Below are positions 8,593-18,150 of a stretch of 64,000 nucleotides of DNA, one piece after another. The stretch spans positions 22,761,547-22,825,546 of the forward strand of contig NC_087067.1 in assembly GCF_963678635.1 (NCBI RefSeq). The letters run 5' to 3'. Numbering within the stretch: position 1 is the first letter of the stretch; each line of letters starts with the position of its first letter. Both the position numbers and the translations under genes were made by a program. The DNA is from Symsagittifera roscoffensis (Eukaryota > Xenacoelomorpha > Acoela > Convolutidae). The notes under the pieces are model-generated. The model saw only the letters and a list, made by a program, of their open reading frames with translations, searched no databases and was not told the DNA's origin.

Positions 8593-9376
8593 GGGGACAT
8601 TCGACCAGAATGGACAAAAATGCAGATTCAACAGTTTCAAATTTTTAGCAGCGAACCTTCCGAATTGGCAGTTTTGAAGGATTAAGAGCGTTATTCAGAC
8701 GATTAGACAAATCGTGAAGGCTGAAGGATTCGGAAGTTCCTAAATTTTAAAAATTCGAAATGATGACGTAATAATTCTGAGAAAGTTCAAGAACGGCCAT
8801 TTTGGAGAAAAACCAAAATAAAAACAAAACAACAATAGTTGCGACGACGACAACAACGAGAAAATTGAGAATCAGAATCGGAGAAAAACAGAAGTAACAG
8901 AGAACGTTCCAAATTGCATTTATTGTGTCGCTACAATAGTTGCAAGGCCGTTGCAAACAACGGTGAAAGGTAGAGGACAGCCTTCCGGAAGAAAGATAAG
9001 GGTCTTATTTCCCCGGATTCCAGAATCCGGAGACGTCTCGGGACTGGAACTTATATCATTTTATACAAACTTTTAGCTTCCCTATTATGTACTGAATTTA
9101 ATTTAATTAACATCCGCAATTATTTTGCAAGGATGAGAAGCTAGGAGTTGGGGGAAAGGGTTGATCCATCTGCGATGGAGATGATGATTTTTATCTAATG
9201 AACAAACACAATCGTATTATAATAATTAGTAGTAGCCCTGATTTTAGGAGTGACCTCGTGGTCTGGGGATACTGAGACCCAGCCATGAGCTCACTATTTC
9301 TGCATTAGACGCTCGCCAGTCGTTTTATAGCTTAGCTTTATTTTCCGTCGATATATACTTCCGGGCGAATGTTACA
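8593..9376 (+). repeat. LTR A: 3' LTR of element I
   Basis: 784 bp, homologous to LTR B (11316-12231) and LTR F (53391-54287). The right end is GCGAATGTTACA, one half of the imperfect terminal inverted repeat TGTGACATTCG/CGAATGTTACA seen in the better copies; the left end is damaged. It holds the conserved ATGAGAAGCTAGGA and GTTGATCCATC blocks and a perfect 8-bp-arm palindrome CCGGATTC-CA-GAATCCGG at 9013-9030. It is more diverged than the LTRs in 34-64 kb, so element I is probably the older insertion. Confidence 0.8.
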
Positions 9377-10678
9377 CGAGTCAGTCATATTTGGAAGTTT
9401 GACCTTGAGAAATACAAACAACGTAATTTTGGGGTGAAATGTAATTTTTCAAAAATTCGAATTGAGCCTGTCATGCTCAACTTTCTCGCGAAAACTGAAA
9501 ATCTCAGAAATCCAAGATCAGAACCACCGAATTACAATCGCGGGAAAGTAGTTGAAAAAAGCAGCGGAAAATTGCTATTCGCAATTTTCAGATATAAATC
9601 ACACGCGAGTAGAGCTGTCCTATCCTGAAGTAGGAGACAAAACGATTACAAAAGAAGAGCATATTTATTCGAAGTGGACCAGAGTGAACCTCCGGTGGAA
9701 AGGTGGACAACCGAAGTGTCCCAATGGTCCAAACCAAAACATTAATTCTCAAGTCAAAATTCATTTCCTATGTTGGAATTTATTAATAGCAAACTTCTCA
9801 ATTTATTACCTTTATGGTCGCGCTAGTTAATTTAGTTACTCCAATTCTCGAGTGTGCTGGTATGTGAGTACCCAATTTAGTTTTCTTGAGTGTGTTTCAT
9901 AATTGTTATGTTGAGATAAAGAGAGTTTCAGGTTGATCCATCTGAAATGGATCAAAGTTCCACTGTCTAATAAAAAGTAAACATACGGACTATTCCGACC
10001 CTGTTTTTAACGGCATTCGCGTATTTTGGGTGTTTTGAAACCTAAGTTTGGGGACGTTCTTATTTTCTAGAGTGGGAGGGGGGGGGGGTATTTTGGTTGT
10101 GGCCTTTAAGCTGTAACGAGGGTTTTAGTCTCATGTCGCAAGTGAACTGAATTGGCTCCGATCGCTCGAGGTAGAAAAACACAAGAGATAGTGTCCCTGA
10201 CTCTCGAGCCAATGGTTATAGGACCTATTTTTCTTTAACCTCATATGTGACTTAATTAGGCGACTGTTACATTTTAAGATACATGCAGTTCTGTTCTCTT
10301 TTTAAAAGGCTGATGCAAATGATCACAAGTTTGAAAAAAAAAGACAATTTCGAAGTTTTTAAACAATTTCAATACATTTTGTTCATGTAGCTTATTAAAA
10401 CACGCAAATTACTGCAATCAGTTCAATTCAATTTGAAAGCATTTATTTGACGCATGTGTTTTAGCAGAACAAATTAAATTGCGCGTTGGTTGAATTATCA
10501 TCCCATATTGAATTATAGTTGATATCTTGAAGAAACTTATCACGAGAGAATCAACAAAAACTTTTCCATCAATCCGATGGTATAGAAAAGTTTAAAAATC
10601 AAAAATTGACAGAAAAAAAACCACCCGAAGCAAAAATTTGACAGCCATTAATTCTCGTGTACTTTACGACAACCACTA
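9377..10678. other. Intergenic stretch, no supportable feature
   Basis: I see no credible gene. The frames at 9434-9628 and 9552-9830 are short and featureless. A run of 11 G lies at 10078-10088. Around 9930-9970 a GTTGATCCATCT block resembles the conserved LTR core, so a very old LTR fragment may be present. The rest is AT-rich unique DNA. Confidence 0.5.
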
Positions 10679-11315
10679 TGAAAACAAAGCTCTGTATTGT
10701 CCCGATGTATTTTAAAAGATCCCTATGTGCAAATCTAATAATCCCTTGTATATCTAATAATTCATGTGTATAATAGATGATCTCTATGTTATTTCAATTA
10801 TCCCTATGTATAATTAAGGATCTCTTTAAACACGAATAATGACTATGTGTAGCTGATTATCATTAGGTAAAACTAATGATCCTCATGTATTACTAAATCT
10901 AAAAATTTCTTATCAAAAGCCCATGTATCACTAATGATCAGTACGTAAAAACATATTCCGGTATATAACTAAATACTCTTATTTATGAAAACAAAGCTCT
11001 GTAAAAAATTGATTGTCCCGATGTATTTTTACTTGATCCCTATGTGCAAATATTGATCTTCTTAAAAGACGAATGATCTCTTTGTATAGCTGATTATCCC
11101 TAGGTAAATCTAATGATCCTCATGTATAATTAATACCACCTATTTGATGATAAATGTCTATGTATAACTAATGATCACTATGTATAACTAATGATCTCTC
11201 TGTGAGGCAAAAAATTTCTATGTAAAACTAAGGACCCCTATGTACAACCAATGATCCCTATGTATAATTGATTTTTTCATTGTAAAACTATTGATGCCTA
11301 AGTACAATTGAAGGT
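10679..11315. repeat. Minisatellite array M0 (~20-bp units)
   Basis: Degenerate tandem copies of a unit close to CTATGTATAACTAATGATCC. A larger internal repeat is also visible: the segment starting GAAAACAAAGCTCTGTA occurs at 10680 and again at 10986, about 306 bp apart. The array ends exactly where LTR B begins, so element II inserted into, or next to, this satellite family, which fills much of 34.9-64 kb. Confidence 0.85.
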
Positions 11316-12231
11316 TGTCACATTCGAACAGAATGGTCAAAATTCAATTTGGCATTCGAATTTTTATTGGAATATCTAACCGAGAAGATTGATGGTTTTT
11401 AAGAATAAGTCACGTTAATTGAACGATCAGACAAATCGGGAAGGGTTAGTTTTGACTGACATGTTAATTTTTAAATTTTCAATTTGGACGTGAACGACAC
11501 GTAACCTTTTATTATTTCACACACACTGAAACTGCGGAATCAAAAGGAAAGAATTCTCAGTGAATACAACAACGAAAAAACGGCAGAAGATTGAGATAGT
11601 GATTAGAAATTGTCAGAAACCACTCAGAGTTGTAACGATTGTGCCGCTACAATCGTTACAGAGCAGTTCACAAGAACCGGGAAGGGTGTTGGGACGACGT
11701 GTCCAGCCTTCCGAGAAGAAATAAGAGCGTTACTTCTCCGGATTCCAGAGCCCGGAAGGGTCTCGGGAGAGAATTGTAACTCGTTATTTTAACAAGTTTT
11801 AGCTTCCCGGAATGTCTTGAGTTGAATTTAATTAGTATCAAATTCGTTTTCAGATCATGAGAAGCTAGGATTTGGGGGAAAGGGTTGATCCATCTTCGAT
11901 GGAGATAATAATTTTAATCTACTGAACAAAAACAATAGTAATATGGTAAATAAGTAGTAGCCCTGTTTTTAGGAGTGACCTCGTGGTCTGGGGATACTGA
12001 CACCCAGCCATGAGCTCACTATTTTTGCATATAATTAAGTTAATCAGAGCGTTCTGATCGATGGCGGAAACAATAAAGTTTTTTTGTTGACCCGATGTTA
12101 GAAAGACCACCAAAAAAACTGGCTTTGGCAGAGACGGTGAAAAGCATGCAGAGCTTTGTTTAGATGCTAGCCAGTCGTTTTAGAACCTAGCTTTATTTTC
12201 CGTCGATATGTACTTCCGGGCGAATGTTACA
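11316..12231 (+). repeat. LTR B: 5' LTR of element II
   Basis: 916 bp, starting TGTCACATTCG and ending CGAATGTTACA, an imperfect 11-bp terminal inverted repeat. It contains a perfect 12-bp-arm palindrome (TGTAACGATTGT / ACAATCGTTACA, 11631-11660) and the conserved CGGAAGGGTCTCGGGAGAG, GAAGCTAGGA and GTTGATCCATC blocks found in every LTR copy of the window. I could not identify a TATA box or poly(A) signal with confidence. No matching target-site duplication is visible, as expected if the 3' LTR end is lost. Confidence 0.85.
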
Positions 12232-12296
12232 TAGATATTTTTATGCCGCTCCTGGGTGTTATTCTTCTTAACATCATGACCGGCAGAACCGTTAAC

Positions 12297-12322
12297 GAGC
12301 ACTCCGCGCCTAGCGGGTGCTC
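12297..12322 (+). promoter_or_regulatory. Leader hairpin downstream of LTR B
   Basis: GAGCAC-T-CCGC, loop GCCTA, then GCGG and GTGCTC form a 10-bp stem with one bulged T. The hairpin lies 65 bases past the LTR. The same site in the F and F' leaders (54354-54379, 61805-61830) keeps the stem except for one mismatch. Its place in the leader suits an RNA dimerisation or packaging element; that role is inference. Confidence 0.55.
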
Positions 12323-14170
12323 ATAACAAGGCTTCAACCACCGGAGCGAAAGGCTAGCTCGGAACGCGGAAGCCTTCCATATTCCCGTGAATAGTTTTTT
12401 AACCTAGTAAACCAAAAGTCACGTAGCAGGAAGGGCGGGGGGATTGGCCGTCCCGACGTTCCCTGAGAGGTTTGCGACCGAAAAAACTTAATTTTATACA
12501 GAAAACCAAACAAAAAGTAATATAGTACCTAAGAAAAAACAAAAAACAAATAAATAACCGAAAAAATCAAAAACAGTAAAAAAAAAAGTGTAAAATCAGT
12601 AAAAATCATCACCGCAGACGAGATGTGATCCGACCCTCCCGTTTGTTGTTGTTAGACATATTTTTTTTACAGGCATTTGATCAGTCAGGATTTTTAAGAT
12701 CAAATTTGTGACCCCTTTGTGATGCTTGTACTGTAGGGTTATTTGAGTATTTAAATACGTTAATGCTAATTTGCGCTTAATCCGGAAGGGTCTCGGGATT
12801 AGAGAAGAAGACTGATCCGGCAAGCAGTGCAAGGAGCGACAATAAGGGGCTCAAAGACAGCAACAACTGACTGTTGGGTATCGTTAAGAAAATTTGTATC
12901 CTTTTGATACAAAAAGTATGTTATTAATCTGTAGGGGCTCGACAGTGACTGCACTGTAGTGATCCTTCACCCAACTGCGAATTTCCGAGTTAAGTACCTT
13001 AATGTGGGTATTGAACAAACCCGGAGGGGTATAATATTAGTAGTATTACTATTTATACAGCCTATATTGATACTACTATACCGTTTTTCAGTGAAAAATA
13101 CAGTAGGCAGACCGGTTTTTAGGGTCAAAATAGCGATATTTTGACCCCCCTAAATCGCGATTTTTGAAATATCGATATTTTTTGAAACGGAAAAAAGCGC
13201 AAAATTAGTGAGTTACATCGTAATTGTACTAATTTAATAGGTACAACCAGTTGAGTTTAGTTCAGAAGTAGTTGGAACTAATTGGGTACCATAAACCGAG
13301 TTTTCTTGATTTTTTGAAAAAACGAAACGCTACAAAATAAAAAAAAATTTTGAAATTTTTGAGTTAGGACAAAAAAAATTGTTGTTCGGACAACGTTAGC
13401 TAAAAAATCGACAAGTTTTTAAACCAGTTTGCCGATAACCTTCCCGGTTACAGTGAAATCGAACTTAACGTGTTTTATTTAGTGGATTCATCAATCCGGA
13501 AGGGTACAAATAGCCTTGTTTTTGGCACATTTTTTCAACTGGAGCGTTTTAGATTGGGTCTTTTGCATTGAAATAGAATATTATAGGCTTCTTGAGCTCA
13601 GATTTTTAGGTCGAAAAGATCAGAATTGCGAAAAAAGTTAGGCGGAACCTATAAGAGAGAGAATTTTTTGATTTTAGAAAAAAGACGTTTTGGTTGATAA
13701 CTTTGAAAGAACTGGACAGATATTAGATGGTACCATTAGATCAGAAATTAAGTGAGCTTACTCATAAAACTAATAAGTGTGAAAATTATTCAAAAAATTA
13801 AGCGTGAAAATTTTTTAAGATTGTTTTTAGCAAACTCACTAATTCGGGATGGTAGACCCTTCACGTTTTATAAGTTTTTTTGGAAAGCCCTTATACCCCT
13901 ACCAAAGATTAGTATCGGTAAAAAAAGGGCAATTTTATGCTTTTCTAGACAAAAAGGGAAGGCTAAGGAAAACAGAAAACCATAATCGAATCGAAATTAG
14001 GCTATTTATAAGACCCGTCACAGTTAAGGTGAATTGTCAAATGAGAGGCTTAGCTTCAATCCGGAAAGGACAGAAAATACACCCCTCCTAGTTAGTTCCA
14101 ACAGCATAATAGCATCGGAGAACGAATCCGGAAGGGTATCGGGTGAAAAGTCCCGGAAAAGCTATTTTTG

Positions 14171-14466
14171 CCACTCCGGAAGGGTACTTTTTTTGCCAAT
14201 CCGGCGGGGGCCTGTTTTTGCCAATCCGGAAGGTTCCCAATTTGCCAATCCGGAGGGTCCTGTTTTTGCCAATCTAGAGGGGTCCCAAGTTTTCCAATCC
14301 GGAAGGGTAATATTTTTGCCAATCCGGAAGGGTCCCAATTTGCCAATCCGGAGGGGTCCTGTTTTTGCCAATCCGGAGGGGTCCCAGTTTTGCCAATCCG
14401 GAGGGGTCCTGTTTTTGCCAATCCAGAGGGGTCCTGTTTTTGCCAATCAGGAGGGGTACTATTTTG
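14171..14466 (+). repeat. 12-copy 24-25-bp tandem array in the leader
   Basis: Twelve consecutive units share the core GCCAATCCGGAGGGGTCC followed by a T-rich tail. From about the third unit, two tail types (CCCAATTT and CCTGTTTTT) tend to alternate, suggesting growth by dimers. The core echoes the motif ATCCGGAAGGGT inside the LTR and at single sites in the leader (12780, 13494, 14125). The apparent ORFs across the array on both strands are products of its period and not genes. Confidence 0.9.
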
Positions 14467-15218
14467 TCAAAACTTAAGTGGACATAAGAAAGTAAATAAT
14501 AAAAGGTATAAGGTTATTAGGAGACAGGCTAGGAACCAGTGACTGCACTGGTAACTTTCCTTTTATAAAAAACCAGATTAAAACAAAACAGGTCTAAACC
14601 GGATATTCGCGACACTAAGTCTAAACTGAACAACAGTTTGTAACCGATTTGTGTGGATTGAAATCCAAATCGTTTTTGGGAAAAGTGATTGCCCTGAGGA
14701 GTTTAGGCCCTGAGGATTTTAGGCGGCAATCCGAAGGCAGATAGGTAACACATGACTCGGTGGGTGCAATAGACGCCCAGTTGAAAAAATTACTGCCTTC
14801 AAGTTTTGTCTGTTTGGTGAAGCACCAAGCAGGGAAAGCTCTTTCTTTAGAAACAAGTTCGGCTATTACATTGCGACTGACTAAAGTACAAAACACATAC
14901 GTTTTTCATTGAAAATATTTTTATGTTTCTTAGTTTTTGGTTTTAAATCAATAATATCTGTTTTGGATTGGGTAGTGAGTACACTAGCTTTTAAATATAT
15001 TGATATCATCAGAATGTGCTAGCTTCATTTCTTAAAACTAAATATCGATTACTGTGAATAAAGTGTATATACGCTGTACTGTGATAACATACAAGGATTC
15101 GTGGCCACTTTTTAAGTGAAACTTTCGGAATTTATTGTGTTGTGTTATTAATATGAGTAGTCAAACAACAAGGAAACTATCAATCGAAGTGAGTATATAG
15201 GCAGTAATAAGTGATAAA

Positions 15219-15903
15219 ATGAAAATGAGTCTAAATAAGTCAAGGATACCTAAATTAAGTGATATATCCAGGAAATTCATACCAGAGAAACAGAGAAAAG
15301 CAATGAACGACCCTTTTGTGGAAAGGATCACACGATCCTGGACCGACAAAGGGAAGAAAGTTTCAGGCAGAATGGGTGAAACCAAGAGTCAAAAAACCTC
15401 ACAAGGACAAAAGACAATGTTGGAAGTAGAGGTCCATCCGGAACTTGCCATGGATGAGAACCGGGAGGGACTTGGACCGGAAGGGAGAGGAAACAGAAGA
15501 TTGGCGATTGAATATACTCCGGTAGAACACGACCAAGATTTAGCCACTTCCACCGGGACTCTAGACCGAGAAGAGATGTCGGAACTGTTTGACATCTCAA
15601 CTGAGTGATGGAGAAACCGGCAACATCCTCATCGTTTTCAGAAAGAGTGAAGAACACTTTCGGAAAAATCTTTCAATTCACCATGAGAACGGGTACAGGC
15701 GAAGAAGCAGAAACCCAAGAAGAAGAGGAGGACGATGACGAGCAAGATGACGTCGGATCTCAAGTCAGCCTCAATATTTCGACTCAGGAGAATGACGCAT
15801 ACACCGATACAGAGACTGGCACCATGGACCACCTATGTGTAGTGAGGGCAATAAGCAAGACCATAAACGGACCAGGCCAGTCAGGGGACTTTGTGATCAT
15901 GAC
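15219..15903 (+). pseudogene. gag N-terminal part, element II
   Basis: Two overlapping frames (15219-15608, 129 aa; 15605-15903) cover a basic N-terminus (MKMSLNKSRIPKLSDISRKF) followed by an acidic region with a Glu/Asp run (about 15718-15745). The stop of the first frame overlaps the start of the second (TGATG), best explained by a single frameshift. The assignment to gag rests on position, between leader and capsid/zinc-knuckle region. The frame is broken at 15904 by a LINE-derived insert; sequence matching 15731-15903 resumes at 18151. Confidence 0.6.
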
Positions 15904-15905
15904 GG

Positions 15906-16505
15906 TTAAGCGCGGAATGGCTACCGTTGAGAGGGTTGAGGGAGGAATGCGCGACGCCTCCGATCTTATTTAACATCTATCACGCAGAAGCAATGAGACT
16001 AGCAAGCCAGGAACGACGAACAGAAGCCGAGAAGCAGGGTCTAGAGTGTGGTCTCAAGTGGGGTTGGGTCCCCAACAATAGCTTTCCAGCATTATATCCA
16101 GCCGCAACGTTGAGAAGCTCCGCAAAAAGACGAATTCATGATTGAAGACTCGCTTTTCGCTGATGACTCGATGATCATTGGATGGACAGAAGAATTGAAG
16201 ATAGAAAAAAAGTGATAAAGAAGAGCATGCTCAATTTCGAAGAGAAGTGTCACGACGGGAAAGAGGAATTTGTCACTTTAGGAACGAAAAAAGCAGATAA
16301 GACCAGGATCCTAGGAACTCTCCTGGGCAAAAAAGACGACAGGGCTGCAAGGATCAAGAGAGGGTTCACGGCATGGTCAAAGGTCAGACGCTGGTTTTGG
16401 AAATCCAAACTAAGTAGAAGAACACGAAGCCGAATTCTGCAGGCAATATTGAGTCCACTAGGCTCTACGACAACCAAGCTAGGGCCTGGGCACCATCTGA
16501 TCTAG
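15906..16505 (+). pseudogene. LINE reverse transcriptase, C-terminal half
   Basis: Read across several frames, this stretch holds the LINE RT motif RGLREECATPPILFNIY (equivalent of the common RGVRQG..SPILFN block), then the catalytic FADD box at 16156-16167, then a basic thumb-like region (KTRILGTLLGKK, RRTRSRILQAIL). The N-terminal RT motifs and any endonuclease are missing. At least two frameshifts separate the motifs, so the gene is dead. FADD and the lack of LTR-type neighbours separate it from the Gypsy RT at 21276-22085. Confidence 0.75.
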
Positions 16506-16510
16506 CCAGA

Positions 16511-17269
16511 TTGCAGAGCGTGGTCGACAAAGGCTATAGATCGGTTTGGAACAATGGAGACGGAAGAGTTTTAAAGCGAATGGAAGCAACCGGGACAAAT
16601 ATGTACAAGATCAGGGAAGAACTGGCGGTAACATCTGTACGAACGAAAGTAGAAGGCAGAGCCCTAGAACGAATAGGCCAAATCTTACGAATGCCAAACA
16701 CCCGAATAACCAAACGAGTCGTTCTAGGCAGGTGGATGGAAACAAGGAGGCCAACCGGCATGGTCAGAGGTGGGCTTATCGCATACTGGCGACGCCTCCT
16801 CAGAGAGTGCGGGCAAGACTGGACCAATGCCGGAAACCTGGCTCAATCACGGGTAAATTGGAAAAAAATGCTGAGGGCGAGAAGAACCGCCATGCTAAAA
16901 GGTGAGAAAGCAATGACGACAAGGAAAAGACAGGATCCTAGACCCGAAAGAGCGCAAACAACGCGACATGATACCTTGATGTGCAGGGTAGAGGGATGCC
17001 AAAGAGTGTGCAAATCGGGTTTAGTCCAACATGAACGGGAAGCCCACCGACTTACCGCGCGCCCATATATGTGCAAAAAGTGCCAAGCCACTTTCACAGA
17101 GAGAGCACAGCTTGCGAACCACGTGAAAGCGTGCGGGAACTTAAATCAAGCAGTGGAAACAGGAAGATTTACGAATTTGACACCCAGAAAGCCGTGTCCC
17201 AAGTGTGGCCGCCTGATTACGAGTAACAACTTGGCCAGACACGAGAGGCTCTTGCACCCTGGAATGTGA
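16511..17269 (+). pseudogene. LINE ORF C-terminal region with three zinc fingers
   Basis: This 252-aa frame follows the RT thumb. Its last ~95 residues carry three compact zinc fingers: C158/C163/H174/H179, a C2HC finger at C188/C191/H204/C208, and C229/C232/H244/H249. Between thumb and fingers lies a basic helical region (about residues 80-150). C-terminal or N-terminal zinc fingers in LINEs usually help recognise target DNA or RNA. I could not assign a clade; the combination is uncommon enough to merit a phylogeny. The stop at 17267-17269 looks like the natural end. Confidence 0.75.
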
Positions 17270-17452
17270 TCAGCCTCTTGGAATTGCAATTTTTGTGCCA
17301 TGTGTAGATTATATTAGTCTAATGGGCCCATTCGAGGTACAACCTCATTAATGTAACGTTTCACCTGAGCACCCTCTTTTGTTGCTTAGCGTCTCAGTAG
17401 TATTTTGTAAGGTGCCCATTCAAGGGACGACCTCACTAGCTACTAATTTCAG

Positions 17453-18063
17453 ATGAATATGCAACCATGCAGATCCAAGAAGCTCCAACGCAAGGCGACA
17501 GTGACCAAGAAATTGAGGAACAGCAATATCATTGTCGAGGAGAAGAGCAAACCATACAGAACGCTGACAGAGACGGAGGAAAAGAAGACATACACCTGCG
17601 GAATTCGGGGCTCATCACTAGAGTATGGAGTGCTCTTGAAAGACACGCTAGTGACGAGTTGCCCTGGTGGGAACTTAAAAACACTAATGACACCAGCCAT
17701 AAGAGAGGATTTCAAGAGATGGGCGTTGGGGTAGTCGCCATTGCGGGAGGCACCAACGATTTGGTAGGGAAAGATGGAACCAGCGGAGATGTCGAGGAGA
17801 TTGTGATAGACATGGAAAAACTCATCGACGAGTACCTGCGAAACGATTTAAAGTGGTGCTTGTTCAGTTGCCCGGGAGACTCAGCAAGAAAGAGGAGGCA
17901 ACAAAGCATACCAGAAGCTGGCAAAGAGGAAGGGCATCCCGTTTCACCAAACCAAGTGATTCACAGCGGAGATGCTCGCGGAAGACGGACTACACCCAGC
18001 CCCAGAGAAGATACAAGAGCTCGCCAAGGATATGTACAACGCCTTGAAGGTCATCTGCTGGTG
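17453..18063 (+). pseudogene. SGNH-hydrolase-like ORF fragment in the LINE insert
   Basis: Two frames (17453-17734 and 17467 onward) together keep the landmarks of an SGNH esterase: a block II-like CPGGN, block III AIAGGTNDLVG, and, in a third frame near 17975-18000, a block V-like AEDGLHP giving Asp-x-x-His. Block I with the catalytic Ser is not clear. CR1/L2-type LINEs are known to carry an esterase domain in ORF1, so this may be an ORF1 remnant, yet it lies 3' of the RT here. Either the order is unusual, or two LINE copies are joined near 17440. The start follows an acceptor-like CTACTAATTTCAG. Confidence 0.55.
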
Positions 18064-18150
18064 TGCCCATTCGAGGGACGACTAGCTGTTCTTCCGGATA
18101 GGCTTGTACAGGGGAGTGCACCAAGGCCTCATACGAGGCGTAACTGGAGC

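Larger units (their letters stand above)
1..9376 (+). mobile_element. Element I: 3' part of a Gypsy-type LTR retrotransposon
   Basis: The window opens inside a Ty3/Gypsy-type element. In order it carries an integrase N-terminal region (partly duplicated), integrase core and tail, a macro-domain ORF, accessory ORFs X1 and X2, a 3' untranslated region and a 3' LTR ending at 9376. The order from integrase to X2 is the same in element II (23411-29997), so I read this as one inherited architecture rather than neighbouring insertions. The 5' half (LTR, gag, protease, RT, RNase H) lies outside the window or is lost. Stops and frameshifts in several ORFs show that the copy is dead. Confidence 0.85.
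12232..15153 (+). promoter_or_regulatory. Long leader of element II (post-LTR, pre-gag)
   Basis: About 2.9 kb without a credible gene between LTR B and gag. The first ~590 bp are shared with the leader fragments after LTR F and F' (54288-54820, 61739-62271). Just after the LTR comes a block (12243-12263) that could hold a primer-binding site, but I could not match it to a tRNA 3' end. Notable contents are a strong hairpin (12297-12322), two CAGTGACTGCACTG palindromes (12943-12956, 14536-14551) and a 12-copy tandem array (14171-14466). The small frames at 12959, 13752 and 14034 have no protein-like features. Confidence 0.7.
15904..18150 (+). mobile_element. LINE-derived insert splitting gag
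   Basis: About 2.2 kb of non-LTR retrotransposon DNA interrupts gag. It begins abruptly inside a reverse transcriptase (5' truncation is typical of LINEs), continues with the RT C-terminal region and three zinc fingers, a ~180-bp non-coding part, then an SGNH-hydrolase-like ORF fragment. Its flanks are a ~170-bp duplicated stretch of gag (15731-15903 and 18151-18319) that differs at several percent of sites, too diverged and too long for a normal target-site duplication. Three copies of GCCCATTC(A/G)AGG (17326, 17414, 18065) punctuate the 3' half and may mark module joins. Confidence 0.7.

Noticed and set aside
8747..8956. Minus-strand hydrophobic 69-aa ORF
   Set aside because: Antisense to an A-rich part of LTR A; hydrophobicity reflects T-rich codons.
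10070..10095. G-quadruplex at the 11-G run
   Set aside because: A single G run without three further runs nearby on the same strand; weak case.
12243..12263. Primer-binding site complementary to a tRNA
   Set aside because: I could not match it to any tRNA 3' end, and the spacing from the LTR differs from the usual; left as unresolved.
14171..14466. Possible CRISPR array
   Set aside because: Units are contiguous with no unique spacers of constant length, and the setting is a eukaryotic retroelement leader.
14034..14542. Repetitive ORFs on both strands (ANPEGS.., GLAKTGP.., DWQK..)
   Set aside because: They arise from the 24-25-bp tandem array in the leader; open frames on both strands follow from the repeat period and lack of stops. 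No support for a protein.
15328..15657. Minus-strand ORFs opposite gag
   Set aside because: Shadows of the plus-strand gag frames.
18085..18125. YRGVHQG-like phrase resembling the LINE RT GVRQG motif
   Set aside because: Too short, and the RT already has that motif at 15930; may be chance or a scrap of another LINE copy.
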